Source of the DNA: Pseudoduganella umbonata
GTDB lineage: Bacteria; Pseudomonadota; Gammaproteobacteria; Burkholderiales; Burkholderiaceae_D
Length of the DNA stretch: 64,000 nucleotides
Reading direction: 5' to 3'
Assembly: GCF_014192225.1 (NCBI RefSeq)
Contig: NZ_JACHXS010000005.1
Location: 124,001-188,000 of the forward strand
Each line of letters opens with the position of its first letter. Position 1 is the first letter of the stretch. Below are positions 28,594 to 38,782 of the stretch, piece after piece. The translations under genes were made by a program, and so were the position numbers. The notes under the pieces were generated by a model. It ran no database searches. It saw nothing but the letters and a program-made list of their open reading frames with translations, and was not told where the DNA came from.

Positions 28594-29406
28594 TTATTTT
28601 TCGCCCGCGTCGGACGTCTCGTCCGCGACTTCGTCGAGGATTTCGCCAGTGAGTTCGTCGGCGCGCAGTTGCGCCTCGTTCAGGTTGATCGTGCCTTCGT
28701 AGATCGAACGGCCGCAGATGACACCTTCGATGCCTTCGTCCTGCACCGCGCACAGCGCTTCCACGTCGGCCAGGTTGTGCAGGCCGCCGGAGGCGATGAT
28801 CGGGATGCGCACGGCCTGCGCCAGGCGCACGGTGGCTTCGATGTTCACGCCGCCCATCATGCCGTCGCGGCCGATGTCGGTGTAGACGATCGATTCCACG
28901 CCGTACTGCTCGAACTTCTGTGCCAGGTCGATCACCTCGTGGCCGGACATCTTGCTCCAGCCGTCCGTCGCCACCTTGCCGTCCTTGGCATCCAGGCCGA
29001 CGATGATGTGGCCGGGGAAGGCGCCGCACGCATCGTGCAGGAAGCCGGGGCTCTTCACGGCGGCGGTGCCGATGATGATGTAGCTGATGCCGTCATCGAG
29101 GTAGCGCTCGATCGTGTCCAGGTCGCGGATGCCGCCGCCCAGCTGCACGGGAATCTCGTCGATATCGTTCTCCAGCGCGAACTCCTGCACCGTTTTCAGG
29201 ATCGCCTTCACGGCGCCTTCGTTCTTCGGCTTGCCGGCGAACGCGCCGTTCAGGTCGACCAGGTGCAGGCGGCGTGCGCCCTGCTCCAGCCAGTGGCGGG
29301 CCATCGCGGCGGGGTCGTCGGAAAACACGGTGGACTGTTCCATGTCGCCTTGTTTCAGGCGAACGCAGTGACCGTCCTTGAGGTCGATGGCGGGAATGAG
29401 CAGCAT
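28594..29406 (-). CDS. hisA: Phosphoribosylformimino-AICAR ribotide isomerase with C-terminal extension
   Basis: A 270-residue barrel enzyme that isomerises ProFAR to PRFAR. It begins [20 protein letters not shown] with catalytic Asp8 and has the second catalytic Asp in [15 protein letters not shown]. The phosphate sites are [13 protein letters not shown] and [11 protein letters not shown]. The usual length is about 245. Here an acidic tail ([19 protein letters not shown]...) adds about 20 residues, something seen in several relatives. It lies one base before hisF. Confidence 0.97.
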   Translation of the reverse strand: MLLIPAIDLKDGHCVRLKQGDMEQSTVFSDDPAAMARHWLEQGARRLHLVDLNGAFAGKPKNEGAVKAILKTVQEFALENDIDEIPVQLGGGIRDLDTIERYLDDGISYIIIGTAAVKSPGFLHDACGAFPGHIIVGLDAKDGKVATDGWSKMSGHEVIDLAQKFEQYGVESIVYTDIGRDGMMGGVNIEATVRLAQAVRIPIIASGGLHNLADVEALCAVQDEGIEGVICGRSIYEGTINLNEAQLRADELTGEILDEVADETSDAGEK

Positions 29407-29455
29407 GGTGGTTTGAAAGGTCGAGTAAGTGGGTGAATGGACGCTGTCGGAGCGC

Positions 29456-30094
29456 TCAGGGATTCCAGTGAACGAAGTTCTTGTACAGCTGCAGTCCCGT
29501 GGCCGCGCTCTTCTCCGGGTGGAACTGGGTGGCGAAAATGTTGTCGCGCGCGATCACGCAGCAGAACGGCGTGCCGTACACGGTTTCGCCCACGCTGTGC
29601 GCCGGGTTCTCCGGCCGCGCGTAATAGCTGTGGACGAAATAGAAATAGGCGTCGTCGGGAATGCCGGCCCACATCGCATGGGGCGCGGTCTGCTTGACCT
29701 TGTTCCAGCCGATCTGCGGCACCTTGAAGCGCGAACCGTCTTCCTGCAGCTGCCCGTCGAGCTGGAAGCGCACCACCGCGCCCGGGAACAGGCCCAGGCC
29801 TTCGGCATTGCGTTCCTCGCTGCGTTCGAGCAGCATCTGCTCGCCAACGCAGACGCCCATCAGCGGTTTCGTCTGCGCGGCGCGCATCAGCGCATCGTGC
29901 ACGCCCGATTCGCGCAGGTGGGTCATACAGTCGAGCATCGAGCCCTGGCCGGGCAGCACGATGCGGTCGGCCGCGTCGATATCGGCCGGTACGCCGGAAA
30001 TGGACACGTCGGCTTCCGGCGCGACGGCGCGCAGGGCCTGCGCAACGGAGCGCACGTTACCCATGCCGTAGTCAACTACAACGATTTTTTTCAT
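29456..30094 (-). CDS. hisH: Imidazole glycerol phosphate synthase glutaminase subunit
   Basis: A 212-residue class I glutamine amidotransferase. It begins [21 protein letters not shown] and has nucleophile Cys in GVCVGEQ, and the C-terminal His-Glu pair in ATQFHPEKS. It supplies ammonia to HisF. It follows hisB after 33 bp and precedes hisA by 49 bp. Confidence 0.97.
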   Translation of the reverse strand: MKKIVVVDYGMGNVRSVAQALRAVAPEADVSISGVPADIDAADRIVLPGQGSMLDCMTHLRESGVHDALMRAAQTKPLMGVCVGEQMLLERSEERNAEGLGLFPGAVVRFQLDGQLQEDGSRFKVPQIGWNKVKQTAPHAMWAGIPDDAYFYFVHSYYARPENPAHSVGETVYGTPFCCVIARDNIFATQFHPEKSAATGLQLYKNFVHWNP

Positions 30095-30127
30095 GGTGTG
30101 AAAGCCGAGTATCAGCTAGCGGCGGGT

Positions 30128-30730
30128 TTAAAGGCTTCCTTTGGTGGAGGGGATCGTGCCGGCGGCACGCTCGTCGAACTCGGCAGCCATGCGCAGTGCG
30201 CGCCCGAACGCCTTGAACACCGTTTCGCACTGGTGGTGGGCATTGGTGCCGCGCAGGTTATCGATGTGCAGCGTGATGCCGGCATGGTTGACGAAGCCGC
30301 GGAAGAACTCCAGCGTCAGGTCGACGTCGAACGTGCCGATCATCGCACGGGTGAACGGGATGTGGTACTCGATGCCCGGGCGCCCGGAAAAATCGATGAC
30401 GACGCGCGACAGCGCCTCGTCCAGCGGCACGTAGGCATGGCCGTAGCGGCGGATGCCCTTGCGGTCGCCGATGGCCTTGGCCACCGCCATGCCCAGCGTG
30501 ATGCCCACGTCCTCGACGGTATGGTGGTTGTCGATGTGCGTGTCGCCGGTAGCCTTGACGTCCAGGTCGATCAGGCCGTGGCGCGCGATCTGGTCCAGCA
30601 TGTGGTCCAGGAAAGGCACGCCGGTATCGAGCTTCTGCACCCCGGTACCGTCCAGGTTCAGGGCGACGCGGATCTGCGTCTCGTTGGTGTTGCGGATGAC
30701 TTCTGCAATGCGGGCTGCGGGCAAATTCAT
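30128..30730 (-). CDS. hisB: Imidazoleglycerol-phosphate dehydratase
   Basis: A 200-residue monofunctional dehydratase (no phosphatase domain). It has the metal motifs [11 protein letters not shown] and [10 protein letters not shown], with a second pair near NAHHQCE, the expected HisB repeat of paired His/Glu. It converts IGP to imidazole acetol phosphate. An 86-bp gap separates it from the hisC stop, enough for a promoter, though none is obvious. Confidence 0.97.
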   Translation of the reverse strand: MNLPAARIAEVIRNTNETQIRVALNLDGTGVQKLDTGVPFLDHMLDQIARHGLIDLDVKATGDTHIDNHHTVEDVGITLGMAVAKAIGDRKGIRRYGHAYVPLDEALSRVVIDFSGRPGIEYHIPFTRAMIGTFDVDLTLEFFRGFVNHAGITLHIDNLRGTNAHHQCETVFKAFGRALRMAAEFDERAAGTIPSTKGSL

Positions 30731-30816
30731 GGGAAACTCAGGGTTAGGATGGGGCGCGAACTCGGTTTCGACTCAGCGTCGGTTCAGCTTCTGATTCACT
30801 AAGCTTTAACTCAACC

Positions 30817-31905
30817 TCAGCTCAGCGAGTCTTTCAGGGCGTCGAGGAAAGCGGCGTTCTCGTCCGGCGTGCTGACGGTGACGCGAAGGCAGTTCGCCAG
30901 CACACTGTGCATTTTACTCAAATTTTTAATCAGGATTTTACGACTTACCAGTTTGGCATGGACACTGTCGGCATCCGGCACACGGATCGTGATGAAATTG
31001 GCCGCCGACGGGAACACCTGCACGCCCGGCAGCGCGGCCAGCGCGGCGGAAAGTGCCGTGCGCTGTTCGCGCAGCAGGCGGGCCTGCTCGTTCAGTACCT
31101 CGACATGGTCGAGCGCGAACTCGGCCGCCGCCTGCGTCATCACGTTGATGTTGTAGGGCGGACGCACCTTCTCGAACTGCTCCAGCAGCGCCGGCGCCGC
31201 GCTCATGTAGCCCAGCCGGATACCGGCCAGCCCCAGCTTGGACAGGGTGCGCATCACGATCAGGTTGGCGAATTCCGGCAGGCGCGGCATGAAACTCTGC
31301 TGCGCGAACGGCTCGTAGGCTTCGTCGACCACCACCAGGCCCTGCTCGCCCTGGGCGCGCAGGATCGCTTCGATGTCGGCCGTGTCGAACAGGTTGCCGG
31401 TAGGGTTGTTCGGGTAGGCCAGGAAGATCAGCGTCGGCCGGTGCCGCTCGATCGCCGCCAGCATCGCCGGCAGGTCGAGCGCCAGGTCCGCCTTCAGGGG
31501 GATGCCGACGAAATCCATGCCGGCCACCTGGGCCGAACGCTGGAACATCACGAAGGCCGGCACGGGCGCCAGCATCACGGCGCGGCGGTCCTGCCAGGCG
31601 CAGGTGGCGGCCATGATGGCGATCAGTTCGTCGGAACCATTGCCCAGAAGCACGTCGTAGCCGGCCGGGATGCCGAGCTTCGCGCGAATGCGCTCCTTCA
31701 GCGGGCCGTAGGCCGCAGCCGGGTAACGGTTCAGCGCCACCTCGGCGAGCCGGCCGGCCAGTTCGCGGCGCAGCTCCTCCGGCAGCTGGTACGGGTTTTC
31801 CATCGCGTCCAGCTTCACGAAGCCGCTCGCATCCGGCACGTGGTAGCTCTTGTCGCTGCGCACGTCGGGGCGGATGGTGTTGGCAATCAGGCTGTCGAGG
31901 GACAT
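30817..31905 (-). CDS. hisC: Histidinol-phosphate aminotransferase
   Basis: A 362-residue PLP enzyme, class I/II aminotransferase fold. It begins [20 protein letters not shown] and shows [21 protein letters not shown] (phosphate binding), [23 protein letters not shown], and the PLP lysine in [14 protein letters not shown]. It converts imidazole acetol phosphate to histidinol phosphate. It starts eight bases after the methyltransferase stop, placing the methyltransferase inside the operon. Confidence 0.97.
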   Translation of the reverse strand: MSLDSLIANTIRPDVRSDKSYHVPDASGFVKLDAMENPYQLPEELRRELAGRLAEVALNRYPAAAYGPLKERIRAKLGIPAGYDVLLGNGSDELIAIMAATCAWQDRRAVMLAPVPAFVMFQRSAQVAGMDFVGIPLKADLALDLPAMLAAIERHRPTLIFLAYPNNPTGNLFDTADIEAILRAQGEQGLVVVDEAYEPFAQQSFMPRLPEFANLIVMRTLSKLGLAGIRLGYMSAAPALLEQFEKVRPPYNINVMTQAAAEFALDHVEVLNEQARLLREQRTALSAALAALPGVQVFPSAANFITIRVPDADSVHAKLVSRKILIKNLSKMHSVLANCLRVTVSTPDENAAFLDALKDSLS

Positions 31906-31913
31906 GCTTTCAG

Positions 31914-32840
31914 TTACTCCAGTTCGTTATTCGGGGCTGCCGACGGGGCGACGGCCCTGGCAGGCGTTTTCCTGACTGCGCGCTTCTTAGGCGGCGCTGC
32001 CGGAAAACCGGGATCAGACCCCGGATCGGTGGCGCGGACCTTGGACCGGCCGCGGGCCTTGGGGTCAGACCCCAGCTGCTCGGCGGGCGGTGGCTCCGCC
32101 AGGCGCTCCGCCAGGATCCTGCAATAGTCGGGATTCAGTTCAAAGCCGGTGAAGTGGCGGCCCGTGTTGCGCGCCGCGACGGCCGTGGTGCCGCTGCCCA
32201 TGAACAGGTCGAGCACCACGCCGCCGGGCGGACACGATGCCTTCACCATCCGTTCGATGATCTCGAGCGGCTTTTGCGTGGGGTGATCGACCCGCTCCGC
32301 ATGTTGCCTGTGCAAGCGCGATACGCTCCACAGGTCTTTCGGGTTGTAGCCCTGTTCCAGCCATTTCGCACCGATGAAGATCGAGCGCGACCGGGCCTTC
32401 TTGGTTTCGGCGTCGTACGGGATGCGCACGGCGTCGAGGTCGAAATAATAATCCTTGCGGCGCACGAACAGGCCGATCGTGTCGTGTACCGACGTAAAAC
32501 TGCGCACGGTACCGCCCATCGACGGCACCCGGCGGTCCCAGATGATCTCGTTGATCATCGTCATCCGCCGTTTCAGCATCACGAAGATTTCCGGCGCCGA
32601 ACGCCACGTCGTGAAGATATACAGGCTGCCGTTTTCCTTCAGCTTCGGCAGCGCGGCATCGACCCATTGCTCGGTCCACGCCAGGAAATCGTCCACCGGC
32701 TGCTGGTCGGAGGCGTTGCCGTAATCCTTGCCCAGGTTGTACGGCGGGTCCGTCAGGATCAGGTCGATCGAGCCATCCGGGATGCGGTGCAAGCCTTCCA
32801 GTGCATCCTCGCAGAACACCTGATCGAGCCAGGCGCTCAT
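31914..32840 (-). CDS. Orphan beta-class DNA N6-adenine methyltransferase inside the his operon
   Basis: A 308-residue DNA methyltransferase ([20 protein letters not shown]). The catalytic motif DPPYNLG is at residues 31-37, HPTQKP at 186-191 and the SAM-binding motif DLFMGSGTT at 211-219. Catalytic motif before SAM motif defines the beta class, and DPPY favours adenine N6 methylation. The recognition site is unknown. No restriction gene is adjacent. The ATG overlaps the hisD stop (ATGA), so it is translated with histidine genes. Residues 250-308 form a low-complexity tail with two GSDP elements encoded by REP-like palindromes, followed by a basic/Ala/Pro-rich end. Confidence 0.92.
   Translation of the reverse strand: MSAWLDQVFCEDALEGLHRIPDGSIDLILTDPPYNLGKDYGNASDQQPVDDFLAWTEQWVDAALPKLKENGSLYIFTTWRSAPEIFVMLKRRMTMINEIIWDRRVPSMGGTVRSFTSVHDTIGLFVRRKDYYFDLDAVRIPYDAETKKARSRSIFIGAKWLEQGYNPKDLWSVSRLHRQHAERVDHPTQKPLEIIERMVKASCPPGGVVLDLFMGSGTTAVAARNTGRHFTGFELNPDYCRILAERLAEPPPAEQLGSDPKARGRSKVRATDPGSDPGFPAAPPKKRAVRKTPARAVAPSAAPNNELE
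32008..32074. repeat. Two REP-like palindromes inside the methyltransferase tail
   Basis: Positions 32008-32024 read CCGGGATCAGACCCCGG (one mismatch between the arms) and 32060-32074 read TGGGGTCAGACCCCA (perfect, one central base). The same core occurs between gltB and the RAYT transposase at 50321-50335. Both lie in the reading frame of the methyltransferase and encode Gly-Ser-Asp-Pro. Confidence 0.75.
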
Positions 32841-34153
32841 GATTTCAGCCGCAGCTCCGCGCTGCGGGCGTGCGCCTGCAAGCCTTCGCCGTAGGCCAGC
32901 TCGGCGGCGATCCTGCCCAGCGTCTGGGCGCCCGCCTCGCTGACCTGGATGACCGACGAGCGCTTCTGGAAGTCGTACACGCCCAGCGGCGACGAGAAGC
33001 GCGCCGTGCGCGACGTCGGCAGAACGTGGTTCGGCCCGCAGCAGTAGTCGCCCAGCGATTCGGACGAGAAGCGGCCGAGGAACATCGCGCCGGCATGGCG
33101 GATCTTGTCGGCCCACTGCTGCGGCTCCTCGGCGGAAATCTCCAGGTGCTCGGCGGCGATGGCGTTGGCGATCTCGCATGCCTCGTCCATGTCGCGAACT
33201 TTCACCAGCGCGCCGCGGTCGGTCAGCGACGTGCGGATGGTTTCCTGGCGCGGCATCGTCGGCAGCAATTTCTGGATCGAAGCCTCGACTTGCGCGATGT
33301 AGTCCGCGTCCGGGCACAGCAGGATCGCCTGCGCCAGTTCGTCGTGCTCGGCCTGAGAGAACAGGTCCATCGCAACCCAGTCCGGGTCCGTGGTGCCGTC
33401 GCACACCACCAGGATTTCCGACGGACCAGCGATCATGTCGATGCCCACCGCGCCGAATACGCGGCGCTTGGCGGCCGCCACGTACGCGTTGCCGGGGCCG
33501 ACGATCTTGTCGACCGGCTGGATCGACTCGGTACCGTAGGCCAGCGCGGCCACGGCCTGCGCACCGCCGATGCCGATCACGCGATCGACGCCGGCGATCG
33601 CCGCGGCGGCCAATACCATCTGGTTCTTGATACCGTCCGGTGTCGGCACCACCATCACGATTTCGCCGACGCCGGCCACCTTCGCGGGAATCGCGTTCAT
33701 CAGCACCGACGACGGGTAGGCCGCTTTGCCGCCGGGCACGTAGATGCCCACGCGGTCCAGCGCCGTGATGCGCTGGCCCAGGATCGTGCCGTCCGCTTCC
33801 GTGTAGGTAAAGCCCTGCAGTTCCTGCTTCTGGCGCTCGTGGAACACGCGGATGCGCTCGGCCGCGGTCTGCAATGCCGCGCGCTGCGCATCGGGCAATG
33901 CCGCCAGCGCGGCTTCCAGGTCGGCCTGGCCGATGTCGAATGCCTGCAGGTCGGCCGCGCCGCCGTTGGGGATGCGGTCGAATTTGTTGGTGTACTCGAC
34001 CACCGCTTCGTCGCCGCGCGCGCGTACCTGCGCGATGATCTCGGTGACGGCCTGTTCGATGGCGAAATCGGTTTCCGCTTCGAACGCGAGCAGCGCGTCG
34101 AGCGTTTCCTGGAAGTCGATGGCGGTGGAGTCGAGCTTGCGGATCTGGATCAT
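32837..34153 (-). CDS. hisD: Histidinol dehydrogenase
   Basis: A 438-residue NAD-dependent zinc enzyme catalysing the last two steps of histidine synthesis. Visible are [56 protein letters not shown] and the zinc ligands near [13 protein letters not shown] and the C-terminal VNHVLPT-like region ([13 protein letters not shown]). It follows hisG by 40 bp and overlaps the methyltransferase start. Confidence 0.98.
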   Translation of the reverse strand: MIQIRKLDSTAIDFQETLDALLAFEAETDFAIEQAVTEIIAQVRARGDEAVVEYTNKFDRIPNGGAADLQAFDIGQADLEAALAALPDAQRAALQTAAERIRVFHERQKQELQGFTYTEADGTILGQRITALDRVGIYVPGGKAAYPSSVLMNAIPAKVAGVGEIVMVVPTPDGIKNQMVLAAAAIAGVDRVIGIGGAQAVAALAYGTESIQPVDKIVGPGNAYVAAAKRRVFGAVGIDMIAGPSEILVVCDGTTDPDWVAMDLFSQAEHDELAQAILLCPDADYIAQVEASIQKLLPTMPRQETIRTSLTDRGALVKVRDMDEACEIANAIAAEHLEISAEEPQQWADKIRHAGAMFLGRFSSESLGDYCCGPNHVLPTSRTARFSSPLGVYDFQKRSSVIQVSEAGAQTLGRIAAELAYGEGLQAHARSAELRLKS

Positions 34154-34193
34154 GATGGCTGGCTTCAGGGGTTTTACTGGCGTTTTACTGGTT

Positions 34194-34871
34194 TTACTTG
34201 GCTTGCGAGGCTTTTTCGAACGCCTCGAGAATCGGCTGCAGGCGGGCGCGCTTCAGTTTCAGCGCGGCCTGGTTGACGACCAGGCGCGACGAGATGTCGC
34301 AGATCTCTTCCACTTCCACCAGGTTGTTGGCGCGCAGCGTGCTGCCGGTGCTGACCAGGTCGACGATCGCGTCGGACAGCCCCACCAGCGGCGCCAGTTC
34401 CATCGAGCCATACAGCTTGATCAGGTCGACGTGCACGCCCTTCTTGGCAAAGTGCTGGCGCGCCATCTCGGTGAACTTGGTGGCCACGCGCAGGCGCGCG
34501 CCCTGGCGCACCGCGGTTTCGTAGTCGAAGCCCGCCTTCACCGCCACCGACATGCGGCAGCGCGCGATGTTCAGGTCGATCGGCTGGTACAGGCCTTCGC
34601 CGCCATGCTCGAACAGCACGTCCTTGCCGGCCACGCCGAAATCGGCGGCACCATGCTGCACATAGGTCGGCACGTCGGTGGCACGCACGATCAGCACGCG
34701 CACGTGCGGGTCGTTGGTCGGCAGGATCAGCTTGCGCGAGGTTTCCGGGTTTTCCGTGACGGTGATGCCGGCTGCCGCCAGCAGCGGCAGCGTGTCCTCG
34801 AAGATCCGGCCCTTCGACAGGGCGAGGATCAGTTGCGAGCGGTCGGTGGCCTGGGCGGGAAGTGTACTCAT
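34194..34871 (-). CDS. hisG: ATP phosphoribosyltransferase, short form
   Basis: A 225-residue enzyme that begins histidine synthesis (ATP + PRPP). It has [35 protein letters not shown], and the PRPP loop [12 protein letters not shown]. It lacks the C-terminal regulatory domain of the long HisG, so it should need the HisZ partner for activity and feedback control. No hisZ is in the window. It lies 15 bp after murA. Confidence 0.96.
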   Translation of the reverse strand: MSTLPAQATDRSQLILALSKGRIFEDTLPLLAAAGITVTENPETSRKLILPTNDPHVRVLIVRATDVPTYVQHGAADFGVAGKDVLFEHGGEGLYQPIDLNIARCRMSVAVKAGFDYETAVRQGARLRVATKFTEMARQHFAKKGVHVDLIKLYGSMELAPLVGLSDAIVDLVSTGSTLRANNLVEVEEICDISSRLVVNQAALKLKRARLQPILEAFEKASQAK

Positions 34872-34886
34872 GGTGATCTGGCGAAT

Positions 34887-36137
34887 TTACTTGATGCGGG
34901 TGATGTTGGCGCCGACGGCGGAGAGCTTCACTTCCATGCGGTCGTAGCCGCGATCGAGGTGATAGATGCGGTCGACCAGCGTTTCGCCCTTCGCGGCCAG
35001 GCCGGCAATGACGAGCGAGGCCGAAGCGCGCAGGTCGGTCGCCATCACAGGCGCGCCGATCAGCTGCGGCACGCCGTCGATCCACGCGGTATTGCCGTCG
35101 ATGCGAATGTGCGCGCCCAGGCGATTCATTTCCTGCACGTGCATGAAGCGGTTTTCGAAGATCGTTTCCGTCACGCTGCTGTGGCCGCTGGCGATGGTGT
35201 TGACGGCCATGAACTGCGCCTGCATGTCGGTCGGGAAGCCCGGGTATTCGGTGGTGCGGAACGAGGCCGGCGTGGGGCGGCCATCCATCTGCGCGCGGAT
35301 CCACGTGTCGCCCACGGTCAGGCGCACGCCCATCTCGCGCAGCTTTTCCAGCGCCGCGTCGAGGATGTCGGTACGGGTATTGCGGATCGTGACGTCGCCG
35401 CCGGCGGCCGCCACGGCGCACAGGAACGTGGCGGCTTCGATACGGTCGGAAATCACCGCATGGGCCGCGCCGTTCAGCGCCGGTACGCCCTGGATCACCA
35501 GGCGGTTGGTGCCGATGCCGTCGATCTTCGCGCCCATCGCCACCAGCAGGTTGGCCAGGTCCGTCACTTCCGGCTCGCACGCGGCGTTTTCCAGGATCGT
35601 CTCGCCTTCGGCCAGCGTGGCGGCCATCAGCAGGTTTTCCGTGCCGGTCACCGTGATCATGTCGGTCGCGACGCGGGTGCCTTGCAGTTTTTTCGCCTTC
35701 GCATAGATGTAGCCGGCGTCGATCGAGATCTCGGCACCCAGCGCACGCAGGCCCTTGATATGCTGGTCGACAGGGCGCGAACCGATCGCGCAGCCGCCCG
35801 GCAGCGACACCTTGGCTTCGCCGAAGCGCGCCAGCAGCGGGCCGAGCACGAGGATCGACGCGCGCATCGTCTTCACCATCTCGTACGGCGCTTCCAGCTT
35901 GTTGATGGCCGCGCCGTTCAGCGTGACCTTGTCGCCATCCTGCGCGACCGCCAGGCCGGTCTGGCGCAGCAGCTTGAGCATCGTGGACACGTCGTGCAGG
36001 TTCGGCACGTTCGACAGTTGCAGGTCGCCGGCGGTCAGCAGCCCCGCGCACAGGATGGGCAGCGCCGCGTTCTTGGCGCCGGAGATCTGGATGTCCCCGA
36101 CCAGGCGCTTGCCGCCGGTGATGAGCAGTTTGTCCAT
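34887..36137 (-). CDS. murA: UDP-N-acetylglucosamine 1-carboxyvinyltransferase
   Basis: A 416-residue enzyme catalysing the first committed step of peptidoglycan synthesis, transferring enolpyruvate from PEP to UDP-GlcNAc. It starts [20 protein letters not shown] and has [13 protein letters not shown], the catalytic Cys in [15 protein letters not shown] (fosfomycin target) and the [13 protein letters not shown] loop. Full length is normal. It lies between bolA and hisG, an arrangement typical of betaproteobacteria. Confidence 0.98.
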   Translation of the reverse strand: MDKLLITGGKRLVGDIQISGAKNAALPILCAGLLTAGDLQLSNVPNLHDVSTMLKLLRQTGLAVAQDGDKVTLNGAAINKLEAPYEMVKTMRASILVLGPLLARFGEAKVSLPGGCAIGSRPVDQHIKGLRALGAEISIDAGYIYAKAKKLQGTRVATDMITVTGTENLLMAATLAEGETILENAACEPEVTDLANLLVAMGAKIDGIGTNRLVIQGVPALNGAAHAVISDRIEAATFLCAVAAAGGDVTIRNTRTDILDAALEKLREMGVRLTVGDTWIRAQMDGRPTPASFRTTEYPGFPTDMQAQFMAVNTIASGHSSVTETIFENRFMHVQEMNRLGAHIRIDGNTAWIDGVPQLIGAPVMATDLRASASLVIAGLAAKGETLVDRIYHLDRGYDRMEVKLSAVGANITRIK

Positions 36138-36175
36138 CGATTTTCCTTGGTGTTCGTTATTCTTGTTTTTTCCTG

Positions 36176-36418
36176 TTACGCCTTGGCCGCGAATTCTTCG
36201 GGGGTCAGCGTCTTCATCGACAGCGCGTGGATCTCCTCGCGCATGCGGTCGCCCAGCGCCGCGTAGACGATCTGGTGGCGCTGGATCGGGCGCTTGCCCG
36301 CGAACGCGGTCGAGACGATGACGGCGGTGAAGTGCTGGCCGTCGCCCTCCACTTCCAGGTGGGTGCAGTCGAGGCCGGCGGCGATGTAGCCGTGGATTGC
36401 TTCAGGGGTCGTGGTCAT
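36176..36418 (-). CDS. BolA family protein (IbaG-like)
   Basis: An 80-residue protein ([20 protein letters not shown]) with the BolA fold, including the [19 protein letters not shown] strand pair, the RHQIVYAAL helix and a conserved His. Proteins of this position (next to murA) are usually IbaG/YrbA, which bind [2Fe-2S] with monothiol glutaredoxins. A monothiol glutaredoxin is at 59.6 kb. It lies between the ABC permease and murA. Confidence 0.92.
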   Translation of the reverse strand: MTTTPEAIHGYIAAGLDCTHLEVEGDGQHFTAVIVSTAFAGKRPIQRHQIVYAALGDRMREEIHALSMKTLTPEEFAAKA

Positions 36419-36460
36419 GTTGGTACCTCTTTCATGTCGCTTGATGTTTCTAATGTCTGC

Positions 36461-37222
36461 TCAGTGCCTGAGCCTGTAGCCGCTCTTGAGCAGGCGGATC
36501 GCCAGCAGCGCCAGCACCACCAGGAAGGCGGACACGATGGCCAGGCTGGTCCAGGGATTGATGTCGGACTGGCCGAAGAAGCCGTAGCGGAAGCCGTCGA
36601 TCATGTAGAAGAACGGGTTCAGGTGCGAGACGGTCAGCCAGAACGGCGGCAGCGAGTGAATCGAATAGAACACGCCGGACAGGAACGTCAGCGGCATGAT
36701 CAGGAAATTCTGGAAGGCGGCCAGCTGGTCGAATTTTTCGGCCCAGATGCCGGCGATCAGGCCCATCGTGCCGAGGATGGCGGCGCCCAGCAGCGCGAAC
36801 ACGGCGATCCACAGCGGCCAGGCGAACGACATGTGCGCGAACCAGGCGGTGGCGATGAACACGCCCAGGCCCACCACCAGGCCGCGCACCATCGCGGCGA
36901 TCGTGTAGGCCGAGAAGATTTCCCAGTGAGACAGGGGTGTGAGCAGCACGAACACCAGGTTGCCGGTGATCTTCGACTGGATCAGCGACGACGACGAATT
37001 GGCGAACGAGTTCTGCAATACGCTCATCATCACCAGGCCGGGGACCAGGAACGACGTGTACGACACGCCTTCGTACACCTGCACGCGGCCTTCGAGCACG
37101 TGGCCGAAGATCAGCAGGTACAGCATGGCGGTCAGGATCGGCGCGGCGATCGTCTGCGTGGCCACCTTGTAGAAGCGCAGCGTTTCCTTGTATACAAGGG
37201 TGCGGAAGCCCGTCGACATCAT
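36461..37222 (-). CDS. ABC-2 type transporter permease
   Basis: A 253-residue inner-membrane protein (MMSTGFRTLVYKETLRFYKV) with six hydrophobic helices and the ABC-2 signature (LNPFFYMIDGFRYGFFG). It pairs with the ATPase upstream, which it overlaps by four bases (ATGA). Together they resemble E. coli YadGH or NodIJ exporters; the substrate is unknown, possibly a lipid or polysaccharide given its place between mla and murA. Confidence 0.9.
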   Translation of the reverse strand: MMSTGFRTLVYKETLRFYKVATQTIAAPILTAMLYLLIFGHVLEGRVQVYEGVSYTSFLVPGLVMMSVLQNSFANSSSSLIQSKITGNLVFVLLTPLSHWEIFSAYTIAAMVRGLVVGLGVFIATAWFAHMSFAWPLWIAVFALLGAAILGTMGLIAGIWAEKFDQLAAFQNFLIMPLTFLSGVFYSIHSLPPFWLTVSHLNPFFYMIDGFRYGFFGQSDINPWTSLAIVSAFLVVLALLAIRLLKSGYRLRH

Positions 37223-38148
37223 TGCGCGGCCCCTCCACCCGTGATTTCCAGGAAGATGTCTTCCAGGTCGGCCTGCTGCAGCTGCATCTCGTCGATGACG
37301 GCGCCGCTCTCGCGCAGGCGCGCCAGGATGGTTTCCACTTCCATGTATTCGTTGACCTTCAGGCTGTACTGGCGGCCGGAGGCGGACAGTTGCGAACCGG
37401 TCTCGGCGTGCAGCACCAGGTGCTGCAGGTCCTGCGGCAGGTCGCCCTGCTTCAGGTGCACGATCAGCTGCGAGCCGGAGATGCGGCGGATCAGCGACGA
37501 CATCGTGTCCAGCGCCACCACCTTGCCCAGCTTCATCATCGCCACGCGCTTGCACATCGCCTGCGCTTCTTCCAGGTAGTGCGTGGTCAGCACGATGGTG
37601 TGGCCTTCGCGGTTCAGGCGCGAGATGAATTTCCACAGCGTCTGGCGCAGCTCGACGTCCACGCCCGCGGTCGGCTCGTCGAGCACGATGACGGGCGGCT
37701 TGTGCACCAGCGCCTGCGCCACCAGCACGCGGCGCTTCATGCCGCCGGACAGTGCGCGCATGTTGGTGTCGGCCTTGTTGGTCAGGTCGAGGTTCTCCAT
37801 CACCTCGTCGATCCATTTGTCGTTGTTCGGCAGGCCGAAGTAGCCGGACTGCAGGCGCAGCGTTTCGCGCACCGTGAAGAACGGGTCGAACACCAGTTCC
37901 TGCGGCACCACGCCGAGCTTCCTGCGCGCCGCGCGGAAATCGGACACCACGTCGTGGCCATGGATCGACACGGAACCGCCGTCGGCGCGGATCAGGCCCG
38001 CGATGATGGAGATCAGCGTGGTCTTGCCGGCACCGTTCGGGCCGAGCAGCCCGAAGAATTCGCCTTCCTCGATCGAGAGCGACACGCCGCCCAGCGCCTG
38101 CAGCGATTGGTAGCGCTTCTGGACATTGCTGATTTGGATTGCTGTCAT
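37219..38148 (-). CDS. ABC transporter ATP-binding protein (YadG-like)
   Basis: A 309-residue ATPase. It begins MTAIQISNVQKRYQSLQAL; an upstream in-frame ATG at 38301 would add a non-homologous region. Walker A GPNGAGKTT, signature LSGGMKRR, Walker B VIVLDEPTAGVD and the H-loop TTHYLEEA are all present. The C-terminal half is a YadG-type extension. It feeds the permease next to it. A 266-bp gene-free gap precedes it. Confidence 0.92.
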   Translation of the reverse strand: MTAIQISNVQKRYQSLQALGGVSLSIEEGEFFGLLGPNGAGKTTLISIIAGLIRADGGSVSIHGHDVVSDFRAARRKLGVVPQELVFDPFFTVRETLRLQSGYFGLPNNDKWIDEVMENLDLTNKADTNMRALSGGMKRRVLVAQALVHKPPVIVLDEPTAGVDVELRQTLWKFISRLNREGHTIVLTTHYLEEAQAMCKRVAMMKLGKVVALDTMSSLIRRISGSQLIVHLKQGDLPQDLQHLVLHAETGSQLSASGRQYSLKVNEYMEVETILARLRESGAVIDEMQLQQADLEDIFLEITGGGAAQ

Positions 38149-38414
38149 GCCTTGTTTGTATTCTGTGCAACGCCGACCGTTGCGCTGGCGGTTCGCCTGG
38201 TGCCAAGCTGCGGCGCCTTCATGCCGAACCGGCGCCGAGTTGGGGTCGAATCGGCGTCGAACCTGCGTCGATGCTGCGCATTGGACCTGCATCGGAGTCA
38301 TTCATGCGGACGCTCCGGCCAATCTGGCAAGAGCAACGGTCAATTATATTGGAATTTCGACCCGATCATGCCCGGGCCGGCGGAAATACAGCGGAGAGGG
38401 GGAGAAGGCGAGGG
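38149..38414. other. Gene-free gap between mlaB and the ABC ATPase gene
   Basis: A 266-bp stretch holding no credible gene. Near 38342 a TATAAT-like element on the minus strand lies within AATATAATTG, but no convincing -35 partner is seen. A short run of TCGAATCGGCGTCGAACCTG-type repeats lies at about 38245-38265. It may carry the promoter for the YadG/YadH-like genes. Confidence 0.35.
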
Positions 38415-38723
38415 TCAATGGTGGTGCAGTTCGGCAGCCGTGCAGGCTTCCGGCGAGACGAGGGAGCAGACGCCGTACAGCTTGGTCAGGCTTTGCAGCA
38501 TCGGCGGCAGGTTCACGAGGCGCAGCGTGACGCCGGCCGCATGGGCGGCGCGCTGCCACGCCAGCATCACGGAAACGGCGGCCGAATCGACGGCCACCAC
38601 GTTGCGCATGTCGAACACGCTCTGGCCGGCCTGCAGCGCCACGAGGCCGTGCTCCAACGCCGCCGTGGCGTTATCGACGGTCAATGCGGTCAGGGACAGC
38701 ATGTTGTTGGCGGCGTCGTTCAT
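38415..38723 (-). CDS. mlaB: STAS domain protein MlaB
   Basis: A 102-residue STAS-fold protein (MNDAANNMLSLTALTVDNAT), with the phosphorylatable-type Ser in VAVDSAAVSVML and the usual length of MlaB. In the Mla complex it stabilises MlaF. It follows mlaC closely in the order F-E-D-A-C-B. Confidence 0.87.
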   Translation of the reverse strand: MNDAANNMLSLTALTVDNATAALEHGLVALQAGQSVFDMRNVVAVDSAAVSVMLAWQRAAHAAGVTLRLVNLPPMLQSLTKLYGVCSLVSPEACTAAELHHH

Positions 38724-38782
38724 GGTCTCGGGAGTTGGTTTTCGTCGAAGAACGGGCCGGATGCGATCCGGCCCGGGAGTGA

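Noticed and set aside
31914..32840. Restriction-modification system at the methyltransferase
   Set aside because: Both neighbours are histidine genes and no endonuclease frame is found.
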